From a virus: a stretch of 27,798 nt of DNA. Every line of letters starts with the position of its first letter. Within the stretch, counting starts at the first letter, position 1. The translations under genes were made by a program, and so were the position numbers. Location: IMG/VR virus record IMGVR_UViG_3300024520_005213, positions 1-27,798 of that record. One strand, 5' to 3'. This document shows positions 7,009 through 13,388 of this stretch, one piece after another. Under the pieces are notes generated by a model that saw only the letters and a program-made list of their open reading frames with translations, searched no databases and was not told the DNA's origin.

Positions 7009-7671
7009 ATGAAAGGTTGGCCCAACGTTGTAGGCGAGTTTGAAACGGTCAAAAAACTGGCAGAGGGATATTCGATATCGCGTCACGGTGATGGCGAATT
7101 TAAGCTGCTTGATGGCAAAAGTCACACTAGATTACATTGGATAGAGAACCCGAAACTGACTGAAGAATTGCGTCATTGTATAACTAAACCAAATGCCGGT
7201 TGTTTGATTGGCATACCGACCATGGACCCAAAGGGGGACAAATACGAGAACTGGAAGCGCCATAAAATACGGTTTGCGAAATGGCTTAACACACGCACGA
7301 AATATTACTCTGCGTTTATATCGCGACCTGACTGCGGCACTGCATGGATGGAGTGCTATGAGTACGCCGAGGCGCTACGAACAATCTGGGCCGGCAAGCG
7401 AATAGCTATTGTCTGCGAGCCGGACAGCAAGCTTCTTACGGAGGTTCGCAACACGAATATGAGGGTCGACCACATCGTTTGTCCGTCTTACAATGCATAT
7501 GACGAGATTGACAGATTTGAGAGGGAGATATTGGCAATCAAGCCGGAAATCACGCTGTTGTCGGTCGGTTTGACGGCGACGGCATTGGCGAACAGAATCG
7601 CTGGACATGGTTTTCAAGCGGTTGATATGGGGAGCATAGGAGCCTTTTTTCAGAGATGGCCAATTACGTAG
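7009..7671 (+). CDS. GT-D fold glycosyltransferase (DUF1792-like)
   Basis: The order of motifs matches the GT-D/DUF1792 family: SISRHGDGEFKLLDG at residues 22-36, where D-G-E (28-30) is the family's metal-binding DXE; then CLIGIPTM; a SRP near FISRPDCG; IWAGKRIAIVCEP; the 'CPSYNAYDE' segment; and LLSVGLTATALANR followed by AVDMGSIG. Family members transfer glucose or related sugars onto glycans or glycoproteins. ATG 7009 has GGGAAG at 6995-7000 (8 nt spacing) and puts the GT-D core near the N terminus. An upstream ATG at 6937 would add 24 residues overlapping the possible small gene. The 3' end overlaps the dehydratase gene by 16 nt. Confidence 0.8.
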   Translation: MKGWPNVVGEFETVKKLAEGYSISRHGDGEFKLLDGKSHTRLHWIENPKLTEELRHCITKPNAGCLIGIPTMDPKGDKYENWKRHKIRFAKWLNTRTKYYSAFISRPDCGTAWMECYEYAEALRTIWAGKRIAIVCEPDSKLLTEVRNTNMRVDHIVCPSYNAYDEIDRFEREILAIKPEITLLSVGLTATALANRIAGHGFQAVDMGSIGAFFQRWPIT

Positions 7672-8594
7672 TAACCGGAGCCGGCGGCTCGATCGGCTCA
7701 CAATTATGCGCGAAGTTAGTTTCTCAGAACGTGGAAGGCATCGTTCTGGTGTCGCTGACCGAATCCGGGCTTTACAACGTCGAGCGCAAACTTCGGGCGA
7801 TTCGATCCAAGACAAAGATAACCGGGGTGCTTGGGAGTGTCTGTGATCTGGATTTGATGATTGACGTATGTGAGGGGGCAGATGTTGTGATTCACGCAGC
7901 GGCGCACAAGCACGTACCGATCTGCGAGGCGAATCCCCTTGCTGCGATCGAGAACAATGTTCGCGGCACAATCAAAGCCGCGCAGGCTGCCGAGATAGCC
8001 CGCGTCGGTCAGTTTTTACTGATATCCACTGACAAGGCAGTGCATCCCAAGTCGGTCATGGGCGCGACAAAGCGAGTCGCTGAAATGTTCGTCGCTGGCG
8101 AGATATCGGACACGATATTCACGACCGTCCGTTTCGGCAATGTCCTCGATTCTGCTGGATCGGTGCTTCCTCTGTGGCGCGAGCAAATAACCAAAGGTGG
8201 ACCGATAACGCTTACTGACGAACGCTGCGAGAGATATTTCATGTCGATCCCGCAGGCTTGTGAACTGATACTCGGGGCACTGAGAATGAGACGGCCCGGA
8301 ACGTTCGTATTTGACATGGGCAAGCCACGGAAGATGGTTGACCTGGCCAAACAGCTTATTCACGACTCGGGGAAGGACTGCGAAATCAAGATAACCGGTC
8401 TGCGGCCCGGAGAGAAACTTACCGAAGAACTGTACGCCGACAGCGACCTTGATCGAACCAGCCATCCGGAAATATTCGAAGTTAGGGGGTGGGCAAGATC
8501 GACGCAAATAGTATTGCTTCCGGATCTTCTTAGCGCGTCCAAGTGTAACAAACCGAAACTGGCGGTCGAACTGCTAATGGAAATGACATGCTGA
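7656..8594 (+). CDS. CapD/FlaA1-like nucleotide-sugar 4,6-dehydratase/epimerase
   Basis: An extended SDR enzyme of the Polysacc_synt_2 group. The NAD(P) loop is TGAGGSIGS at residues 7-15. AAAHKHVPICEANPLAAIEN and then STDKAVHPKSVMGATKR at 124-140 carry the active site. The usual SDR Tyr is Met135 (M-G-A-T-K139), as in WbpM/CapD-type enzymes. RFGNVLDSAGSVLPLW and GLRPGEKLTEELY are further hallmarks. It probably converts UDP-GlcNAc (or a similar sugar nucleotide) to a 4-keto-6-deoxy sugar. Its 312 residues match soluble FlaA1/PseB forms and lack the membrane region of full CapD. It would supply a rare sugar to the neighbouring transferases. No aminotransferase is seen nearby, so the product may be the keto sugar or be finished by host enzymes. 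Confidence 0.87.
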   Translation: MANYVVTGAGGSIGSQLCAKLVSQNVEGIVLVSLTESGLYNVERKLRAIRSKTKITGVLGSVCDLDLMIDVCEGADVVIHAAAHKHVPICEANPLAAIENNVRGTIKAAQAAEIARVGQFLLISTDKAVHPKSVMGATKRVAEMFVAGEISDTIFTTVRFGNVLDSAGSVLPLWREQITKGGPITLTDERCERYFMSIPQACELILGALRMRRPGTFVFDMGKPRKMVDLAKQLIHDSGKDCEIKITGLRPGEKLTEELYADSDLDRTSHPEIFEVRGWARSTQIVLLPDLLSASKCNKPKLAVELLMEMTC

Positions 8595-9094
8595 TATCTG
8601 ACAATCACAGGTCGCAATACCAGCAATATTTCGATCAACTGTCTTTCGACCATAAACCGAATCGCTGGCAGGACAAGGTGGAGCGGTTGTACCATCAAAC
8701 CAACTCAAAATCGGTCATTGATTATGGCTGCGGCATCATGGCCAGTCTCAGCGAGTTCAGTGACCTACCTATTATCAATTATGATCCCGGTGTCCCGGCT
8801 TACTCACAACTGCCGCCACCAGCCGACTTGGTTGTGTGTCTGGACGTTCTGGAACACGTCGAGCCTGATTGTATGGAACACGTTTTGAACCACGTTATTT
8901 TACTGGCGCAAAAGGCTTTATTCGTGACAATATCAACTCAGGAATCTACCAAACTATTGCCCAACGGTGCCCCTTGGCATTGCTTTGTCCGGGACAAACA
9001 TTGGTGGCGAGAAAAACTTCATTCATTCACAGAGGAAGCAGCGATGGGTGCGCGCAAAGAATACGTCGCTGTACTATATAAGTATGGACACTAA
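8588..9094 (+). CDS. Class I SAM-dependent methyltransferase-like protein (2)
   Basis: A 168-residue protein with a shortened SAM-binding motif (SVIDYGCGIMASLSEF, about residues 42-57), an Asp-bearing strand (IINYDPGVP) and LVVCLDVLEHVEPD, the motif-II region of Methyltransf_11/23-type enzymes. The core is compact, so the substrate-binding insert is minimal. It lies between the dehydratase and another methyltransferase, which suggests O- or N-methylation of a sugar. The ATG at 8588 overlaps the previous stop (TGA 8592-8594), and its own end overlaps the next start by 11 nt, so the genes are probably coupled. Confidence 0.75.
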   Translation: MLISDNHRSQYQQYFDQLSFDHKPNRWQDKVERLYHQTNSKSVIDYGCGIMASLSEFSDLPIINYDPGVPAYSQLPPPADLVVCLDVLEHVEPDCMEHVLNHVILLAQKALFVTISTQESTKLLPNGAPWHCFVRDKHWWREKLHSFTEEAAMGARKEYVAVLYKYGH

Positions 9095-9776
9095 AATCAC
9101 TGACGAAATTGTAGCGGGCTTTCGTGATAAAGATTCGAAGAAACCGCACTTCCGGGAACTGTACGAGAAGCACGACTTTCTGACCGCGTATTCCAAACAC
9201 ACCGACATGCGGGTTGAAGACAATCCGACCGGAGCCATTGGCCGGGTTGACGAGTGGGAGACTCACGGCATAATGCAATGGTATTTCATGATGGATATGG
9301 GTATGAGCCATGAACACCGGTTTCTCGATGTCGGCTGCGGAGTTGGCCGGGCCGCGAGAATCTTCGCACCATACCTGGATGTTGGTAATTACACTGGCAT
9401 CGACATCTCACCAAAAGCGCTTCGCTACGCAATGAACCTGTCCGAAAGCGAGGGATGGATCGACCGGCGACCTACATTCCTGATCAACTCTGACGCCGAT
9501 CTGGGGCAAGAGTTCGACTTCGCGTGGGCGCATTCCGTGTTTACTCATTTGCCAGACTGGCAGATTGAAAAGATGATTCACAATCTCGCCAAGATCGTTC
9601 ACCGCAAGTTCGCGTTCACGTACAAGTTCGCCGAGGTGCCGCGCCGCAGTGGCCTGAAACAATTTCAGTTTAATGTGCCGTTCTTCGAAAGCATCGCCAG
9701 GTCCGCTGGTTTCAGGCTGGAAGACCATCCGAAGAGGTGGCCTGCGGGGCAACGCACGATCGTACTGAGAAAATGA
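9084..9776 (+). CDS. Class I SAM-dependent methyltransferase (3)
   Basis: A full-length methyltransferase domain of 230 residues: RFLDVGCGVGRAARIFAPYL at about 79-98, YTGIDISPKALRYAMNL (strand 2 acidic residue), then FDFAWAHSVFTHLPDWQ (motif II region) and a C-terminal GFRLEDHPKRWPAGQRTIVL strand pair. Small-molecule or glycan methylation is the likely class of reaction; it has no DNA-methylase catalytic tetrapeptide. ATG 9084 is chosen because it starts just before the domain and overlaps the previous stop by 11 nt. The frame is open to an ATG at 8967, but those residues shadow the upstream gene. The stop overlaps the next start as ATGA. Confidence 0.82.
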   Translation: MDTKITDEIVAGFRDKDSKKPHFRELYEKHDFLTAYSKHTDMRVEDNPTGAIGRVDEWETHGIMQWYFMMDMGMSHEHRFLDVGCGVGRAARIFAPYLDVGNYTGIDISPKALRYAMNLSESEGWIDRRPTFLINSDADLGQEFDFAWAHSVFTHLPDWQIEKMIHNLAKIVHRKFAFTYKFAEVPRRSGLKQFQFNVPFFESIARSAGFRLEDHPKRWPAGQRTIVLRK

Positions 9777-10600
9777 CCCGTAAGCCCGTAGTGGCTACCC
9801 GCCGCGGCCGGACTGCCGTCGCTGAACCACCTCCATTTGTCGAGAGGCTGTACCAACTCGAAGTCGATCAGGGCAAGCGAAAAGACGAGAGCCTTTCGGT
9901 CGTTTGTTATTTCTGGAAAGAGCGAGGTTACAGTGAACCTCGAGGATTCGAGTCGTCACACGTCAATGCTTTGGCAAATGGTGTGGCCGCCAACCTGGCG
10001 CATCCACATCGATTTATCTGCATCACTGACGAGACTGAAGGCTTCTCGGAGAACGTTGAATTGATGCGGCTGCCAGAGGAAGCGCGCGAGGCGGCGAACG
10101 TTCCAACGGCTCAGGGCCACACGAGGTTTCCTTCCTGCTATCGTCGCCTGTGGACGTTCTCTGAGTCTGCCCGAGCGCTTGGCGATATGGTGCTGGTGCT
10201 GGATATCGACTGCTTTATCACTGGCTCCATCGATGCACTGTTTGATTTTCAACCGCTGGCTGATTTTGTCGGATGGAATCCAGTGCAGGCGTGGGGAAAA
10301 ACGAAGGTCGGTGGAGGAACATGGAGAATCAGGACTGGCACGAAAACGCGGATTTGGAGGCAGTTTTCGCAGGTGGAAGCGCTGAAAATCAAGAATCTTG
10401 GCTACAATGGATCAGATCAGGCTATTTTATCGTATAAACTAGCTGACCAACCTGTGTTTCCGAACGGATGGATACTTAACCGACAGGACATGCGGCGCCT
10501 GGGCGGTAAGGTTCCGGAAACAGCGAAAATTGTGCATTGCAACGGCCCGAAAGGCATGAAGGGGTTTTCGAGCATCAGAGACGTTCCATGGACGCGCTAG
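9773..10600 (+). CDS. GT-A glycosyltransferase-like protein with DxD
   Basis: After a basic, Pro-containing N-terminal tail (~40 residues), the protein has a GT8-like arrangement: LSVVCYFWKERGY, ICITDETEG, SCYRRLWTFSE, then VLVLDIDCFITGSIDALF with the metal-binding DID at 144-146, a Trp/Gly segment (WNPVQAWGKTKVGGGTWRIR), GSDQAILSYKL and IVHCNGPKGMKG near the end. The 'DxD ... DQ ... H.nGp' order is characteristic of retaining nucleotide-sugar transferases. It is the last gene of the cassette. ATG 9773 overlaps the previous stop (ATGA). The end overlaps the terminase start by 13 nt. Confidence 0.75.
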   Translation: MTRKPVVATRRGRTAVAEPPPFVERLYQLEVDQGKRKDESLSVVCYFWKERGYSEPRGFESSHVNALANGVAANLAHPHRFICITDETEGFSENVELMRLPEEAREAANVPTAQGHTRFPSCYRRLWTFSESARALGDMVLVLDIDCFITGSIDALFDFQPLADFVGWNPVQAWGKTKVGGGTWRIRTGTKTRIWRQFSQVEALKIKNLGYNGSDQAILSYKLADQPVFPNGWILNRQDMRRLGGKVPETAKIVHCNGPKGMKGFSSIRDVPWTR

Positions 10601-13005
10601 ACTCATTCAGCAACGCAGAACTGCTTGACGCGCTTTCCACGGTCACGGCAGAGAACGAACTGTTCGCCTGGTTCGATCCGGAATACCCGTACTGGTGGCA
10701 AAAGCAGTTTTTCGACGCAGGATCATTCGCAAAGCAGCGTTTAGTTATAGCGGCAAATGGATGCGTCAGTCCGTGGACGATTATTGAAACGGTTCCTCAA
10801 TCGCGCCGGATCGTAGATATTCTCGGTGAGACATCATTCGATGTGCGTTCGTGGGCCGGTGAATCCGAATGTGTTGCTCAAGGTCACGGCGTATTTTTGA
10901 AGAGCATCGAGCCAGCGTTTCGTTTTCATTTGGACAACGGCGAGTTCTTCGACTGCACCGATAAGCATCGGGTATTGACTGACGACGGGTGGCTTGCGGC
11001 CGGCCAGTTAGTTCGTGCTTCAAGTGGTCTCCGTTGGAAGCAAACAATTCAAGATTTTCAGGCCAATTGTGGCGTGGATGTTCATTCTTGTGATGGACAA
11101 CCTCGATTGGCGTCAGGTAGCGATGTAGTATCACTTCCACTAAAAGCCGATGCTCAAAAATCCTTCCTGTTTTATTTCGGGCCGATGGATGCAGAGGTGC
11201 GTATACCTCGATATAGCCATGCTTATCAAGCGCTCGCCCAGACTTCCATTGATGAGACTGCTCGCCAGATCGCGGACCTGTGCGAGCGGTTTGAAGATCC
11301 ATTCGCCTGCATCGCCTTTCTACACTCGTCCGATGTACACCAAGCATGTCGGCAATCCGTTGCTGAGTTAAGCCATTATGAATCAACTCAGCAATTACAG
11401 AATCATCCAACTTCTTTGGCGTCGTCTTTGGCCGAGAGGGGCGTATTTTGCGCCGATGAAGAAACGCCTGAAGGGAAGCAAAGGTTACGTCTATCTCCGA
11501 CGCAATATTTCGAATGGTGTGATGTTGGTCAAGCCTCGCTTGGATTAGAGCAACGTGAGTCTCACACGGAGATTTTCTACCCATCGACTCATCCTGTGTT
11601 GAAAGGAGACCGTAGAATTATATCTGTGGTCCCGCTCGGTTACCAGCCAATACTAGACTTTACAGTGGAAAAGACTGCATGTTATTGGTCTGGCGGCGCC
11701 ATCCATCACAACACAGGAAAATCCCAGACAGTTTGCGCTGAACTCGCCATGCACGTCACCGGCCGATACCCGCCATGGTGGAAAGGAGTCCGCTTTGATT
11801 ATGGTGGATGGGAGTGCTGGATAGGGTCGATCGACAACGACATGCAGAAGCGTGGGCCGCAGCGGGCGCTGTTGGGTCGCGAACTTGACCAACTGGGGAC
11901 CGGGTTAATTCCGAAGGACGCAATCGCCAAAGATCCCCAGTTAAGGCAGGCCGGCGTTAAGGGGGTTGTAGACACACTGGTAATCAACCATGCATCCGGC
12001 AAGCCGGTCACCATGAAGTTCCTGACGTTCGAACAGGGATGGAGAAAGTGGCAGTCCGGCGACCCAAAAATCATTCTCTGGGACGAAGAACCTGACGACT
12101 CCAACGTAGATCAAAAAGACATTCTCTCAGAAGTTCTTACTCGATTGGTGCGGAACAATGGAATTTTCATAGTCGGCTACACGCCGCTGTTGGGCGAAAC
12201 CGAACTGACCAGACACTTCATGCATTCCGAAGACGATCAGGTATGGCACATCAGCGCGACATGGGACGATGCGCCGCACATGGATGATGCCGCAACGGAA
12301 ATGATCAAGAAACAATACCCGGAGCATCAGCGCGAAGCGAGAACCAAGGGCATTCCGATGCTTGGTGAGGGCCGAATATTTCGTGTCGCTGAATCCGATT
12401 TGCTGGTGGACCCCTACGAGATACCGGATCATTGGGCCAGAATTTGTGGCATTGACCTTGGACTGGCGCATCCTGCGGCCTGCTCATGGCTGGCGTGGGA
12501 CCGGGATAGCGGTAAGACGGTTTTGTATGACTGCTGGCGGAAAAAAGGCGCGCTGACGAAGGAACATGCTGGCGTCATAAATGGTCGCGGCAGGTGGATA
12601 CCGGTCGCATGGCCGCATGATGGGGAGAAGCGAGACCCGAAAAGCGGCGCGCGATTCCACGATATTTATCGCGATGAATACAAAGTAAACATGCTGTCGA
12701 AGTCTGCCCGTTACAAAAGGGGAGTGGGCGGGGCACAGGCTCAGTGGCCAGTTATCGAGGACATTCGCAATGACATGGAAGCCAGCCAGTTTGAGGTTTT
12801 CCGTACCTGCAAATACTGGATTGATGAATATCGGAGCTACCACGTAAAGGACGGTAAAATAGTTTCGCTACGAGATGACACACTAAAAGCCAGTTTTTAC
12901 GCTAAGATGATGCAGCGATACTCAGTTTCGAAGCGAGAAGGTGACCGCATGATCAGCACGGTTCGGCAAATTCCAGCGCCAATCACTACCTCGGTGCGCC
13001 GATGA
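10588..13005 (+). CDS. terL: Terminase large subunit with an intein in the Walker A motif
   Basis: The packaging motor ATPase/nuclease. The 805-residue precursor minus a 317-residue intein (residues 59-375) leaves 488 residues, normal for TerL. Removing the intein joins IAANG to TGKSQT, rebuilding the P-loop AANGTGKS, followed by AMHVTGRYPPWWKG, a common TerL context. Walker B is IILWDEEPD (D499, E500, E501 in the precursor). The C-terminal RNase H-like nuclease starts at CGIDLGLAHPAA (Asp 623) and has a late acidic patch (SLRDDTLKASFYA). ATG 10588 starts the domain and overlaps the glycosyltransferase gene; an in-frame ATG at 10537 adds residues shadowing that gene. Without splicing the ATPase should be inactive. 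No small-terminase gene is evident nearby. Confidence 0.93.
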   Translation: MDALDSFSNAELLDALSTVTAENELFAWFDPEYPYWWQKQFFDAGSFAKQRLVIAANGCVSPWTIIETVPQSRRIVDILGETSFDVRSWAGESECVAQGHGVFLKSIEPAFRFHLDNGEFFDCTDKHRVLTDDGWLAAGQLVRASSGLRWKQTIQDFQANCGVDVHSCDGQPRLASGSDVVSLPLKADAQKSFLFYFGPMDAEVRIPRYSHAYQALAQTSIDETARQIADLCERFEDPFACIAFLHSSDVHQACRQSVAELSHYESTQQLQNHPTSLASSLAERGVFCADEETPEGKQRLRLSPTQYFEWCDVGQASLGLEQRESHTEIFYPSTHPVLKGDRRIISVVPLGYQPILDFTVEKTACYWSGGAIHHNTGKSQTVCAELAMHVTGRYPPWWKGVRFDYGGWECWIGSIDNDMQKRGPQRALLGRELDQLGTGLIPKDAIAKDPQLRQAGVKGVVDTLVINHASGKPVTMKFLTFEQGWRKWQSGDPKIILWDEEPDDSNVDQKDILSEVLTRLVRNNGIFIVGYTPLLGETELTRHFMHSEDDQVWHISATWDDAPHMDDAATEMIKKQYPEHQREARTKGIPMLGEGRIFRVAESDLLVDPYEIPDHWARICGIDLGLAHPAACSWLAWDRDSGKTVLYDCWRKKGALTKEHAGVINGRGRWIPVAWPHDGEKRDPKSGARFHDIYRDEYKVNMLSKSARYKRGVGGAQAQWPVIEDIRNDMEASQFEVFRTCKYWIDEYRSYHVKDGKIVSLRDDTLKASFYAKMMQRYSVSKREGDRMISTVRQIPAPITTSVRR
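10781..11584 (-). CDS. HTH-HNH homing endonuclease encoded antisense inside the intein
   Basis: 267 codons on the minus strand. Residues ~12-48 and ~58-100 look like two helix-turn-helix units (TIRNIASEIDVTFASLQAFL; LTQQRIADMLGVHRTSVERR). The linker QSHQWKSGRALDKHGYIEVY matches the 'W.gGr..d..GYv.vy.p.HP' lead-in of phage HNH_3 endonucleases. The nuclease core is at ~144-190: EHRLLVE, RYLTPIEVVHHKNEHPRHNW and PENLELFASNGDHLKHELTG, with His 164/165, Asn 173/177 and His 187 or 190 as likely active-site residues. The last ~70 residues are Arg-rich and antisense to the intein's N-terminal splicing domain; they may be readthrough to the first stop. The start has AGGA 7 nt upstream and a perfect TATAAT before it. 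It would cut intein-less terL alleles to drive homing. Confidence 0.88.
   Translation of the reverse strand: MGRKSPCETHVALIQARLDQHHTIRNIASEIDVTFASLQAFLHRRKIRPSRPKTTPKKLDDSVIAELIHNGLTQQRIADMLGVHRTSVERRCRRMDLQTARTGPRSGEQSHQWKSGRALDKHGYIEVYAPLHPSARNKTGRIFEHRLLVEVILHRYLTPIEVVHHKNEHPRHNWPENLELFASNGDHLKHELTGRPQATRRQSIPDAYRCSRRTRRCPNENETLARCSSKIRRDLEQHIRIHRPTNAHRMMSHREYLRSGAIEEPFQ
11585..11645 (-). promoter_or_regulatory. Candidate promoter and RBS of the antisense endonuclease
   Basis: On the minus strand a perfect -10 box TATAAT lies at 11622-11617. A weak -35-like TGGTAA (three of six matches to TTGACA) lies at 11645-11640, 17 bp away. The predicted start of transcription near 11610 would leave a leader of about 26 nt. 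AGGA at 11595-11592 is 7 nt before the ATG at 11584. All of this lies inside sense codons of the intein (around residues 275-295). The -10 sequence is seen directly; activity is inferred. Confidence 0.5.
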
Positions 13006-13388
13006 ATGACCAACTGGAAAAAGACGGATATGCCGTCAACGGTGAGAAAACGCCGAAATTCTTTGAGGAATGGGCCAAGCGCAATATGATGAAGCCTGTC
13101 TGCAAGGTGGTTGATCCGGATGGAGAGATTTTACTTGCTGATTCTCACGAACCCATCCGCGTACTCGGAGTTTATCGGTGCGGGTACGCTATTCACCGGT
13201 CTGGCCTTGAGATTGGTAATTACCACGACTACCCGGTCAAGGATTATGCGTTCATGACCAGGGCTAAGGGCATCGAACATCGGGTCGCAGAGGCCCTTGC
13301 ACATGCTCGCCAAACTCAGCAACAGTTGGTAAAAGCAGGATTTTACGATGCCGAAAGAAAAGGCAGTTTCAATATCGACTTACATTGA
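13002..13388 (+). CDS. Hypothetical protein between terminase and portal, 128 aa
   Basis: Unrecognised. A soluble protein with a central KPVCKVVDPDGEILLADS segment, then IRVLGVYRCGYAIHRSG, which suggests a small beta-rich fold, followed by a helix (IEHRVAEALAHARQTQQQLV). The ATG overlaps the terminase stop (ATGA), and the 3' end overlaps the portal gene by 41 nt. The position is where many podoviruses place a small head-completion or unknown gene; no assignment is supported. Confidence 0.7.
   Translation: MNDQLEKDGYAVNGEKTPKFFEEWAKRNMMKPVCKVVDPDGEILLADSHEPIRVLGVYRCGYAIHRSGLEIGNYHDYPVKDYAFMTRAKGIEHRVAEALAHARQTQQQLVKAGFYDAERKGSFNIDLH

Larger units (their letters stand above)
10762..11712 (+). 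other. Intein (317 aa) inserted in the TerL P-loop
   Basis: It begins with Cys1 (CVSPWTIIETV, block A) and ends with AIHHN (His316-Asn317), followed by Thr+1 of the extein. Block B is EFFDCTDKHRVLTDDGW with the T66-x-x-H69 motif. Block F is QPILDFTVEKTACYWSGG, after VPLGY. These are the residues for class 1 protein splicing: Cys1 thioester, Thr+1 attack, Asn cyclisation. The N-terminal splicing domain covers about residues 1-88 and the C-terminal about 283-317. The ~190 residues between show no LAGLIDADG or HNH motif in this frame; that DNA carries an endonuclease gene on the other strand. Confidence 0.93.

Noticed and set aside
7509-7545. TTGACA inside the GT-D gene as promoter
   Set aside because: It is in the middle of a coding region, with no good -10 at the right distance and no nearby gene start it would serve.
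7375-8507. Minus-strand frames of 198 and 163 residues
   Set aside because: Opposite the GT-D and dehydratase genes, Ser/Arg/Pro-rich, without motifs, unlike the HNH case.
10537-10587. Upstream ATG at 10537 as terminase start
   Set aside because: The extra residues only read the end of the glycosyltransferase gene in another frame; ATG 10588 starts at protein-like sequence.
10762-11712. Group I intron with an internal endonuclease gene
   Set aside because: The sense frame is continuous across the insert and carries intein blocks A, B, F and G with Cys1 and His-Asn/Thr, so this is a protein-splicing element, not an intron.
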